Part shown: positions 11,799 to 22,036 of the stretch, in pieces
Layout of the letters: the number at the start of each line of letters is the position of its first letter
Position numbering within the stretch: the stretch's first letter is position 1
NCBI GenBank assembly: GCA_963970005.1
Contig: CAXAMN010004180.1
Span: forward strand, 271,105-335,104
DNA from: Durusdinium trenchii
Lineage: Eukaryota; Sar; Dinophyceae; Suessiales; Symbiodiniaceae
Length of the DNA stretch: 64,000 nt
Direction: 5' to 3'
Notes under the pieces: generated by a model
Databases searched by the model: none
What the model saw: only the letters and a program-made list of their open reading frames with translations
Told to the model about the DNA's origin: nothing
Translations under genes and position numbers: made by a program

Positions 11799-14700
11799 TC
11801 AAATCCGTCTGCCAAATGTCCTACATGGCTCCATGACCTGAAAAAGTGAGTTTGGCGAGGTGCATCCCATGCAACACTGATCGAGATCAAATGCATGGGG
11901 CTGGCCGTGACCCTCAGTCTCTGGTCGACTGCCGATCTTGCACAATAAGCGACTGCAGGGGGCTTGAGCAAATCACCAGAGGCACTGAGTGGAGAGTGTG
12001 GGACGAAATTCGAGGTGCTTGAGACATATGGACCAAACAAATTGCAAAACCAAACCAGTTCTACAACTTGATTCTTCAAATCCGTGAATATGTTCCAAAA
12101 TGTTCCAAAACACTGGCACCTTTGAACCCTGTCCTCACTACCTCACCACCCTTACAATCAATCTCAAGCATGGGTTTGAAGGTGGCTGTCTCCAAACATT
12201 TCAAGAGTGAAAGTGACCAGGTCAAGAAGCCGTTCATCCCCATCCACAGAATTCAGCACGCTACTTGCCAAGCTGAGCATATTGCTTTGAGCTCCCAAAC
12301 CAACCAGTAGACAAGCCGTGGTGACCGATCTTTCGCACAGCAGAAGCCAGATCTTGGCGGCGGCATCTCCAAGCTCTGAACCCGCACCAAACGTGAGGCA
12401 ACTGAGCATTGAACTAGGAGCGATCGGACGCTAGTAGTAGCTCCTGGCCTTACTACTAGTAACAAGAAGCTACTAGTAGCAAAGGGCCTTTCTACTAGGA
12501 GCAAGGACGCTACTAAGCCGTGGAGATTAGTCGTGGGTTGCTTTGTGGCTTCATCCGTCCGGACTGCTTCCCCTTCTAAAGCTAAGTTTTGTCTCAGGCA
12601 GACTTGGCATGGTCTTTTCCTTAAATTTATGGAACTCTCTCAAATCACCACCTTTAGATGAAGATGCCTGGTTGCAGCCGACAGGTATGGGAGACATGTC
12701 CGATGTTTACAACCAGGGATCCATATCTTTGCATTCGTGCACAAACTCATCAATTGCTGATATATACATGTTTGAAAGAATCAGAATGAGGGTCTCTTAG
12801 GCTATGGAGGCCCTAAACATGAGATATTCTTGCTGCTTGAACTTGCATGAGGTCATTCATCAAATCAACACACTATCCACCTAATGCATCAGAGCATGGA
12901 CTGCTTTAGCGAATTCCTAGCCCCAATGGGCCGAGGGAAGATCTCCAAGACAGAAACAAAGACAGCGGATTTGAGGTAACCAGCCACCCAGGATTTCAAG
13001 CTGTGCTACCAAGGGTCAACCGTCTGAAACGACTTGAGCACTGCTACAGCCCGACCAATGGGTTTTGGTAATATTCCTTCTTCCCGGGGACCTGGGAAGT
13101 GTCCCAATAACTATATAAGCAAAAATAAATAACATATGATTAAACATGCAATATGACGCAAGAAGCTAAAACTGTGGTGCAGGTCCAGATTTTGAGCCAC
13201 CAGAAAAGAGAACTCTGGGAGATTTGGCCGAACTTGCACGACAAGCTACTAGGAACAACAAGCTACTAGGAACAAGTGCATCGCTTCTAGTAACAAGTGC
13301 CTTACTAGTAGTAACAAGGTTCGCTATTAGAAACAAATTAGAATTAAACTAAATTGATTTCACGGTTTCATGTTTCACATCCTGGATGGCTCTCGACCGC
13401 AGTCAAGCTGCACACCGCTGTTCCTGCTTGGACATAAATGCCTTCCCCACTAGAATGGAGGTGACACGACGGAGGATACCGAACAAAGAAGGAGACGCAG
13501 TCCAAGGCACGAACGCAGCGCCTGGCAAGTGCCTAAACGAATGGATTTGTGCGACCAGCTTCGATTTCTAAACCTGTTTTGGAGCAGTCAAACTGAACCC
13601 TCCCATCCTGCACTTCCAGAGAAAATGTCAGCCAGACAAGCACTCTCGAGTTCAATTTCAGGATGTTTGAGGTATGTAGCCAGGCCGTTTCACGCGGAAT
13701 CTCTGATGATTAAAGTTTGTATGGCGTGTGTGGGCTCAAATACAGGTTCAAAAGGAATGTTAAATGCAACACTGGCCAATACCCACTGGCAGTAAGCAAA
13801 GCAACAAAGAAACCAGCAGGCTAATCAATCACGGTTGACTCAGATGATATCTTCAAAGGGTTTTGCTACCTGGCTGTACCAATTTGGCTGAGTGTGCTCA
13901 TCTTTTTGGGCCAACCTTTGCTTCTTCCTCTTGCTCCTCAGCTTTCTCTCGCTGGGGAAGTGGCAGAAACGGAAAGGGCAGAAGCCCTTGCTTCTGCCGC
14001 CTTTGGCGGCAAATCCCATCATCCTGCAGCTGTTGGACAACAGGTTCCCAAGACAGTCCGCTGAACATCGATTGGGGCAAAACAGGTAGAAGATGGTAGA
14101 AGGTAGCCCTGTGGTTGATTTTGCGAAAGGCAAAGAAACTCAGGGCCGGACCCAGAAACAAGCACGCAATACAAGGACTGACCAATGGCTGTTTTTCCTA
14201 CTTCCTTCCAGTGAGGATAAAATTGAAAGCAAAACCGTGACTCCGTGCCGTGCAGTCCTCCACTTCCCGGATCAACAGGTCGTTTTCGAACTCTGAGACG
14301 GTGCCACGGTCACCGTGGAAGTCATAGACCCGGCCGCCCCGCAACCAGAACATGGGTGGCTCATCTAGTTGGCTGGGTCGCTCTTTGACCTTCCAGGCTT
14401 CCTGGGTCACCATGACCACGTTCACCACGCTGCTCTTCAACCGAGTGGCGTGCTTGGCCTAGACAGCCGTGTGGCTCGGGGACCGTTTTGGGCTAGTCCA
14501 AATAGAAAAGTCTACCCAAGGCTACTAGGAACAAAGGGCATCGCTAGTAGGAGCAAGGACGCTACTAGTAGGTCGTGGCCTTACTACCAGTAACAAGAAG
14601 CTACTAGTACCCAAGGCTCCCTGGCAACACAGGGCAGTCACATATGATTCCAGAATCCAAACAATATCTAGTCGCATGAGTTGCACATGTTCACTCGAAA

Positions 14701-15610
14701 ACACAAACTGATCGGTCACAGCCAACTCTTGGCTGCAAGGTAACTGTGGGTTCCGGAAACAGCTTTGGGAGGTTGCACTGAAAATAAGCAGGGCTCAGCT
14801 CATTTCTCATCCATTTCAAAACAGCATGAAAGAATTCAATCTGGAACACTGGCTCCTCCTACCATAGGCATGTTATCAACTTTGGATGGTGATTTTGTCA
14901 GGATGTCGTGTTGACTCAGTATGCACTTTGTTGCACTGAAATGGTGAAAAAAACAAACTGATAGTCACGGCAAAGTGGTTTTGTTGTGTCGAAAACTTAA
15001 TGTCAAAATGTTAATCAAAACCTCCTAAAACAATGTCTGCAAAACGATCAAAATCAAAATGAATGTATAAGAAAGTTAAAAAATAGAAGGAAATCTAGAG
15101 GACATCACTTGGGTACCTCAGGATAGGTATATACTATCTGAAAGGTTCCTGGATTGGGCGGGGGGTGGGGGGACTTTCAATCAACAGTCAACATTAGTCA
15201 ACCACCAACCAAAAATGAAAATTGCAAAACATGTCACCGTCACATGAACCCTCGTCCAAACAAAGGGCACGAATCGCAGGGCGACGCGATTCGCCGACGC
15301 TGTGTGCAGCTTCCATGCACCTCGCCAAGTCCGTAGAAGTCTGCCAAGGCCTTCGCCATCCTTCGTAGCAATTCGGCCACGTCGCGATCTCTGTTGGAGC
15401 TCTCGTCCTCCTCGTCCTCAGAGCCACTCTCATCCCCGAGAAGCCGCTCACTCCTGGAGAAGGTAGAAAGAGCTGGACACAAAGGCATCGCCAGCTGCGG
15501 CTGCGACTGCTGCTGCTTGATTCTTTTGATGGTTCTTCACTAGTTCTCCTACCTTATATACTGGTGAAAGCTGAGACCGAATTCTGTGATGGCCGCGCTC
15601 AAAGAATTTT
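11799..15610 (-). CDS. unidentified protein, C-terminal part (7 exons)
   Basis: I do not recognise this gene. Exons in minus order: 15553-15610, 15321-15453, 14264-14401, 13916-14029, 13574-13607, 12218-12375, 11799-11837. They join in phase to 224 codons ending in TGA and have pyrimidine-rich or AG-ended acceptors and GT donors. Visible features: an acidic stretch (DESGSEDEEDESSN), a segment with PPMFWLRGGRVYDFHGDR that only weakly recalls the end of a thioredoxin-like fold, a charged helix (QREKAEEQEEEAK), a hydrophobic helical stretch around ACLLVGLGAQ, and a short last exon. The 5' end is not in this chain: the first exon starts in phase, so coding continues upstream, perhaps at 16799-16876 and beyond retrotransposon 1. 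The stop lies 93 bp from the next gene's ATG. Confidence 0.6.
12424..12515. repeat. dispersed CTAG-rich repeat, copy 3
   Basis: Contains gctagtagtagctcctggcc, ttactactagtaacaagaag and a second ctactagtagc word. It lies in the intron between the exons at 13574-13607 and 12218-12375. Confidence 0.75.
13242..13340. repeat. dispersed CTAG-rich repeat, copy 4
   Basis: Words 'gctactaggaacaacaagct', 'actaggaacaag' and 'cttactagtagtaacaagg'. It is in the same intron as copy 3. Confidence 0.7.
14518..14620. repeat. dispersed CTAG-rich repeat, copy 5
   Basis: Words 'ggctactaggaacaaagggc', 'gctagtaggagcaaggacgc' and 'ttactaccagtaacaagaag'. It is intronic, between the exons at 15321-15453 and 14264-14401. 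Confidence 0.75.
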
Positions 15611-16010
15611 CTGAGAGGTGCCCCTGTCTTCAGACCATTGCCAAGTTTCAAGTACACCATGCCGTTGATACAATGTTTTAGGAGCCTTTCCCACCAAGCG
15701 CACTCCTTGCACTCACTAATGCCAGGTCCGAGGAGACACTTGGCCAAGCACCAAAGGCATCTTCGTCCAAACCTGGAAAAGGCAACAAGCTGGATATTGA
15801 CTTCATAGGCGATCTGCAGTGTCGGTTCCCAACACTGGTGACCCAAAACCTTCTTTTTCCCTTGCTACCAGCACCAGTCAGCTTTGCGATAGCTGGAATT
15901 TGGGGTGATGATTCACCCGTTTGGCTCCCTTGAGCAGTTTTTAGCGACTGATTCCCGGAGGACTCTTCAGGATCACCCCAAAAGCCCATCGAAGGATGCC
16001 GCCCAGGATG

Positions 16011-16101
16011 CATTAGTAACAATGTTCGCTACTAGGGGCTCCTGGCATCGCTACTAGGAGCGATCGGACGCTATTAGGGGCTCCTGGCCGTACTACTAGT
16101 C
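16011..16101. repeat. dispersed CTAG-rich repeat, copy 6
   Basis: Words 'gctactaggggctcctggc', 'gctactaggagcgatcggac' and 'ggccgtactactag'. It shares 'gagcgatcggacgct' with copy 3. Confidence 0.75.
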
Positions 16102-16798
16102 AGGATTGAGTGGTCCAGTGAGCCCCCTGATTCCTCTCCATCGTCCGTCGCGAGCCTTCGACCGTCTGTCGCGAGGTCGACAGCCCCCGCCGCCAGCGCG
16201 CATGGCGTGGGACCGCCCGGTCCGGGGCTGAGCGGGTCTCAGGGCTGCGGGCATAGCGGTAACCTCAGCGGGTCCATGTTGACTGGCGACCGACTGACGA
16301 GGCAATGAAATCAAGGTATGTTCTGCCAACAGGATTTTTCAGTCCCATCTGCAGGTGCAAACTGTGTCCAAACTGCCCCCAAAAGACCACCAAAAGCCGT
16401 AAGACAGAAATTTCGTAAATTGAAGCAAAATCTTCTCAAAAAAGATCAAGAACGTCTCACATCAAAGACCTCCCCACTCGAATCCGCAGAAGCATCATCT
16501 TCGCTGCAGGACCATTCCTCCTGCCACTTCCAAAGACTGAATTGGAAGCGTTGAGTGTTTCGAGTCCTTTGAAACCGTCCATCTGCCTATCATGATCATG
16601 TGGGAAGGGTCCAATATAAGTGAAAAACAAACTGGACTCTTATTGGCTCTTGGCTTCTGCAACTCAACAAACATCACTTTGTGTGGCACTCTGTCCTCAA
16701 AGGTAGACGTCTCCGCAGCTGGAGATGGCACGGACATTGCGGCCTGCCCACTCACCTGCAATCGAAGCGGCGGTTTCAGCTTAGTCAGAAAGCCTTAC

Positions 16799-16876
16799 CG
16801 CTTAGTCAGCGACAGTCTCCATGTTGAAGATTTCTCTTCATCCGCGACCGCGAGGTTTCGCGCCCATCCACGAAGC
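16799..16876 (-). CDS. candidate exon of the 11.8-kb gene
   Basis: A 78-base open segment with a strong acceptor (cttcttacag) and a strong donor (GTAAGG). It reads 25 codons including NLAVADEEKSSTWRLSLTK, with one leading and two trailing bases. I could not join it in phase to the exon at 15553-15610, so at least one exon is missing or the call is wrong. It lies 171 bp from the end of retrotransposon 1. Confidence 0.4.
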
Positions 16877-17047
16877 CTGTAAGAAGTGTCGGAGGCCGGC
16901 CTAAGTGTCTCTGGACAGCAAATCTATTACTGTACAAAGTATCAAAAGGAGTGGTCCTATTCATGTTCGGTGGAAGCACTGCTACCCTTTCTCACCAGTC
17001 ACAGGACTTGAACGATAGACATTGAAAGCTCCTCTAAAAAGTTTTGG

Positions 17048-17227
17048 TGTGAAGACACACGCTGTGCGTCAAGAAACGCCAAACCACAAACACCGCTCTG
17101 ACAGGGCGGGCTCGAGTTAGGAAAAGGGCGCGCGGTGCGGCGGTTCATTCCGCCCGTTCGATCGACCTCGTTCGATCACTTTTTCCACTTGGTTGCTGAC
17201 TTCGTTCGCAGCTACCTGATCTTCATA
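17048..17227 (+). repeat. 5' LTR of element 1
   Basis: 180 bp, identical by eye to 25013-25192 and very short for a copia LTR. I see no clear TATA box. Confidence 0.93.
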
Positions 17228-17228
17228 T

Positions 17229-17243
17229 TGGTAGCGGAGCCCG
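17229..17243 (+). promoter_or_regulatory. primer-binding site, element 1
   Basis: TGGTAGCGGAGCCCG begins one base after the LTR. TGG pairs with the CCA end of a tRNA, and the sequence resembles the usual eukaryotic initiator-Met primer site (TGGTAGCAGAGG-like) with differences. Element 2 has the same first 14 bases. Confidence 0.6.
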
Positions 17244-17422
17244 GTCGCCCCGGGCTCCCTGCCGAGGACTCCGCGAGAACGACGAGAAGGCTCAGGATAA
17301 GCCCTACGTCAAGGTCGGATCAAAGAGCTCTATCTTCCTGTGTTTGTCTTGTTCTGGTCCTCCTCCTCGGCTATTTCATCACCCCTGCCAACCAGAAAGA
17401 CATTGAGGAGCCCTTTGATCCA

Positions 17423-19560
17423 ATGCCACCGACATCGAAGAAGACGACGCAGGCCACTGGCTCCGACAGTCGAGAAGGCACGACCTTCACCGACCTTCGG
17501 GACAACTATGTTCCTACGTTCAGCGGTCAACCCGCTGACTACCGTGAGTGGCGCCAAAGAATCCACCTTTACCAGAGAAAGATGGCCCTCACCAAGAGAC
17601 AGAGTGAAGCAGTGCTCAACATTGTTGGGTCGTTCACTGGCGTGACCTGGCGCCTTTTCCAGGAATGGAGCATTGAAGAGCTTGAGGCCGATGGTGCATT
17701 TGATCGCATCATCAAGACCCTGGATTCCAACTTCGCTTACGATGCCAGAGTCCAGCTCCCGACCGACTTCGAGGGTTACTTCAACCTCCTGCAGCGCTCA
17801 GGTGGACAGACGCTGCTGCTCTATGTCACAGAGCATGAGGAGGCCTACCGGAAACTACAACAACACAAGGTGGAGCTGCCCTCTTCGGTTCAGGGATGGC
17901 ATCTGTTGCGAAGGGCCTCACTCTCCCGAGAACAGCGCCAGATGATCACATTGAAGGCGCCGAGCCTCGAGAAGCAAGCTGTCATCGAGGCCATGTACCT
18001 CATCTTGGGCCAAGACTACAAGGGTGGTGGCTGGAATGTGGAGCGCAACCGAAGGTTCAACCATTCCTCATGGCGATCCCAGCGTGCCTATGCGGCCGAG
18101 GACTATGACTACGACGACGAAGGCTACTGGGATGACACCGGCTATTTTGAAGCCGAGGAACAATGGCCTGAGGATCCTGTCACCGACCTGGCCTATGAGG
18201 ACCCAGAAGAATTCGATCAAGATGCAGGTTACTTCGGTGAAGAGCCCTGGCCTGACAACACCAATGATGACAACTATGATCCGCAAGGCATGGCGGAAGC
18301 TTATGACCAGGCCTTTGCCTCCTACACGGACGCACGAAAGAGGTTCCAGGATCTCAAGATGGCTCGTGGCTATTTGCCCATTGTCGCATTGACAGATGGT
18401 CAACAGCAGCACTCATCACCGACCACATCACCTACAGCCTCGACCTCATCTTGGCGAACCAAAGGAAAGGGGAAAGGAGGAAAAGCTGGAAAGTCAAAGA
18501 CCACGATCCGGTACCCTCCTCAAGGTGCCGGCAAGTTCGACCCCAAGGGCAGGGCCAAGGCAAATCTCACATGCCTTCGATGTGGACAACCAGGTCATTG
18601 GGCCGCCAACTGTCCTCAAGGCAGTACCTCACCGACGGCTCGCTCCAGTGTGAAGCGCCCAGCAACGACAACCGAAGGCATGGCTCACTCCGACGAGACT
18701 GCACTCCTCATCTTTCAGGACGACCAAGGGCGAGAACGTCCAGACTGCGTGATGCTCGATCCTGGTGCCAGTGCTTTCCTGGCCGGTTATGGACCCTTCC
18801 AGCGACTCCTTGAGCATTACCAGGACATCGGCTACCCCGTGGACGCCATCAAGATGACGAAGGGTCGCCGACGCTTCCAGTTCGGAGGCGATGCATCGCT
18901 CTGGTCGGAATGGAGCGCTCACATCCCTGTGTTCGTGGATGGCAAGTTCGGAACGATCGAGCTCTTCCTGCTGCCGGGCAACACACCCATGCTCTGCGGC
19001 AGGCCCATCATTGAGGCCCTCGGAATGTCCATGGACTTCGCCCAGAAACGTCTGAGGATTGGCAGCAGCCCTTGGCAACAGGCCACACTTGGCCGACAAG
19101 GCGAGTATCTCTGGCCCATCACTCAAGAGCACGACCTGATGGACTACAACCCCTCAAGGCCAGACTTCGAACTTCGCACCAATGAGCCCGATGTTCATCA
19201 GACAGATGGCTACATTCTCCCCGACTTCAAGAAGGCAGAGAAGGGCTTCGCAAGCTATGAAGGACAGAAGGAGATCGTCTCTGTTCCGGGACTCAGCCAT
19301 CTGAAGAAGTATGACCTCAAGACCATGGACAATCAGCTGGTCACTCACATTGGATCACTGAATGCCTTCATCACCCAGGAAATTCATCGACCGCCACGAC
19401 CCCGTGTTCTCTGGGAGATCTACTGTGGCAAGGGCAGAACTTCGATCATTGCCGAGACCCTGGGAATGGAAACTCGACAGTTCAGTCTTGAGACCGGATG
19501 GAACTTCGAGCTTCTTGCACACCAACAGCAGCTCCTCGACCTTGTCGTGATGAGATCCTC
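17423..19560 (+). CDS. gag-pro: element 1 gag, zinc knuckle and protease
   Basis: The frame is open from inside the 5' LTR, but the first ATG is at 17423, which I take as the start. Residues 1 to about 290 form the Gag capsid-like region (from FTDLRDNYVPTFSGQ). An acidic Tyr/Asp-rich linker follows, then a CCHC zinc knuckle at residues 384-397 (CLRCGQPGHWAANC, 18572-18613), and then the aspartic protease around residue 446 (MLDPGASAFLAGYGPF). The expected D-T/S-G catalytic triad reads D-P-G. The frame continues into the first motif of the methyltransferase-like module (EIYCGKGRTS) before it is lost near 19545; the downstream part is one frame away. Confidence 0.85.
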
Positions 19561-20000
19561 CTGGCACCCGAGTGCAAGCTATGGTCGAAGATGCAGTCCT
19601 TGGGCCGACGGACACCAGCGCAGAAGGAGGCCCTAATGGCCGCAAGACATCATCACCATGATCGGCACCTCAACTTCACGAAGAAAGTCTACCTGAAGCA
19701 GGTCTATGGTGGGAGACATGCCACCATCGAACAGCCCAAGGAAGCACTGTCATGGCAGACGACTGCACTCCGGGACTTGCCCGGACGCATCACCGACTTC
19801 TCTCAACGCCGCTATGGAGCTCAGTGCCTTGACGCAGACGATGTCTGGAAACCCGTCCTCAAGAACACCCGGCTCCTGACCACCAAGAAGGCCGTTCAAG
19901 AAGCACTCTGCTTGCAGTGTCAACGTGATCATGAACACTGCCACCTCGCTGTGCGTGGGCTATGGCGTGAGGACGCGCTACATGGAAGACTACCAGCCCG
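19405..20000 (+). CDS. element 1 methyltransferase-like module (frameshifted)
   Basis: Located between protease and integrase, where ordinary copia elements have nothing. Motifs in order: a glycine-containing EIYCGKGRTS (like SAM-binding motif I), LAPECKLWSKMQ at about 19561-19596 (like the catalytic P-C loop, motif IV), ATIEQPKEA (in the place of ENV, motif VI), then CQRDHEHCHL and RYMEDYQPGLA. Element 2 has the same series at 49.9-50.6 kb. The reading frame changes near 19545 and again near 19950, so no continuous protein is encoded here. If the fold is right it would have bound S-adenosylmethionine; activity is doubtful. Identification rests on motif order only. Confidence 0.5.
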
Positions 20001-22036
20001 GCTTGGCTGCCACTTTGGCAGCAGCACTGAGCATCGATGAGCCACCTCTGCACTGGGAGACAGCCAACGCGGCCAACGAAGAGAAGAGCGTCATGAGCTC
20101 ACTCATCAAGCTCAAGGCCAACACCAGGCAAGATGCAATCCGCATCGTCCAACGGCTTCACAGAAACCTTGGTCACCCATCCGCTGAAGCCCTGAGTGAA
20201 CTCCTAGCTGCAAGAGGAGCATCAGAAGGAATCGTTGAGGCCGCAAGAGGGTACACATGTTTGGCATGCGCCAAGTACAAGAAGCCAGCTCAAGCCGCGC
20301 CTGCATCTATGCCCACCTCTGACCAGTTCAACGATGCAGTACAAGCGGATGTGCTCTGGATCAAGCTCGGCTCCATCAAGTATGCCATCATGTCCATGGT
20401 CGATGTGGCCACAAGATACACTGCAGCATACCTCCTTCGCTCCGAAGCTTCAGAGGAGTACATCAAGGCCATCGAACGGATGTGGATCTCTCATTTTGGA
20501 GCACCCAACAAGCTGGTCACCGACTCTGGCCGTCCTTGGCTTGGACACACCATGGACTCCTGGACCTCCTCACACAACATCGACCACGTCGTGGCCCCAG
20601 GAGAGGCTCATGAGAGGCTGGCCATCGTGGAGCGGAGACATGCAATGATCCGCCGGGCAGTTGAGATCTACATGGATGATCTTCAGCTCACCACTGCTGC
20701 TGGCATCAAAGAAGGCCTCACCTACATCGTGCCTCAGCTGAATGCTACTGCATCAGTAGCCGGCTTCAGCCCATCTCAATGGGTTCTTGGCTTCCAGCCT
20801 CAGCTCTCAGGAGATCTCCTTTCAGACTCCTTTCAACCCGTGCACTTTGGCGGTCATCCCAACTTTGAAGAGCTCCTGACCAAACGTCATGCCGCCAGAA
20901 AAGCACTCCTGGAAGCCGACACCGACAGACGTCTTCGTCGAGCTCTGGGCATGAAGTACAAGGGCATCAACACCGAGTACCAACTCGGACAGAAGGTATG
21001 GTTTTGGAGGGACGCCAAGCAGACCGATCTGGTCAAAATCCGATGGCTGGGACCAGCCCACGTGGTCATGAAAGAGTTCAAGGAACCCAACCGTCCCGAC
21101 AGCCAGGTTTCAGTGTATTGGCTGACCTTCAAGTCGCAGCTCATCCGCTGTGCGCCACACCATGTGCGACCAGATGTCAAGAACATCGCACATTCCCTGG
21201 AGGACACCCAGGAAGCTCTCAACCAGATCCGCCAACTGAAGTCTCGAGGTGTGTCCCGATACTATGACCTCCACAAGCTCAACCGTAGGAACCTGGTGGA
21301 TGTGGAAGAGGATGAACATGGTGAAGGCGAGCACCTGGACTCAGAGTCCGAGCATGAGATGGCACCTCCCAGAAGGCGCGCACGCCTGACCGTCGAGCCC
21401 TCAACAGCGCCGAGCACAGGACCAATGGCACTTGAGGCACCCGAGGCACCAGCGGCACCAAGTGATACTCCAGCCCCTAACGGGGACCCAGGAGTACCAG
21501 GCACCTCCGACTATGAGCCCACCGAACCGGGCAACGAGCCTGTTACCGAACCTGCAGGTATTCCAATTGGAAGTGATGCCTCACTGGCCGAACCCAGTGA
21601 AGAGCCTCCAGTGCCATCGGCGCGACCAACACCAACACCGACTCGAAAGGCTGCTACCAGACCAGCTTTGGATCCAGCAACGGCATCACTCTATGAGCCA
21701 GCAGGTCCAGAGACCTTTCAGCAACAGCGACTTCGACTGAACAGGCAGGAAACACTCAGTTTCGCACCCTGGCGGAATCGGCGTGACCCGCCGGTAGGAC
21801 CTTATCCAGCACAAGCACCAGCAACAGCCAACACAAGCACAGCCGACAGGCCCAGCGAAGGCACGGCCCTGGACCACGGCTTCACGGTTAGTGACATTGA
21901 TGTGTCACAGCTGCCTCAAGGATGGCGCATGGATGAAGAAGGCTACTTGAGCCTGACCGACCGAGTCTCCGACTACTGGGAAGTCAAGGCCGGATGCTTA
22001 GTGAGACACCACCGGTGCCCCGTCGAGGCCGCATGA
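19960..22036 (+). CDS. int: element 1 integrase
   Basis: Inserts the cDNA copy into the genome. An H-H-C-C zinc domain is visible (LHRNLGHPS, then CLACAKYK). The catalytic D-D-E residues are in QADVLWI (D at 20348), VTDSGRPW (D at 20522) and IVERRH (E at 20630). A long Pro/Glu/Ala/Thr-rich linker (about 21330-21850) follows the core. The frame ends at a stop at 22034-22036, but coding resumes in another frame from about 22010, so the polyprotein is broken by a short indel. It was probably released from the polyprotein by the element's protease. Confidence 0.88.

Noticed and set aside
13900..14040. Minus-strand frame resembling a CCCH zinc finger with a basic tail
   Set aside because: The neighbouring phase-consistent frame, with a good acceptor at 14029 and a GTTGGC donor at 13916, gives a charged helix that joins both adjacent exons; the zinc-finger frame joins neither.
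17135..17422. Upstream extension of element 1 gag from a GTG inside the LTR
   Set aside because: A non-ATG start within the LTR is unlikely in a eukaryote; the first ATG is at 17423.
19540..22030. Programmed frameshift sites explaining the element 1 frames
   Set aside because: I saw no slippery heptamer with a following structure, and three shifts in one polyprotein would be exceptional; a plain indel or assembly error is simpler.
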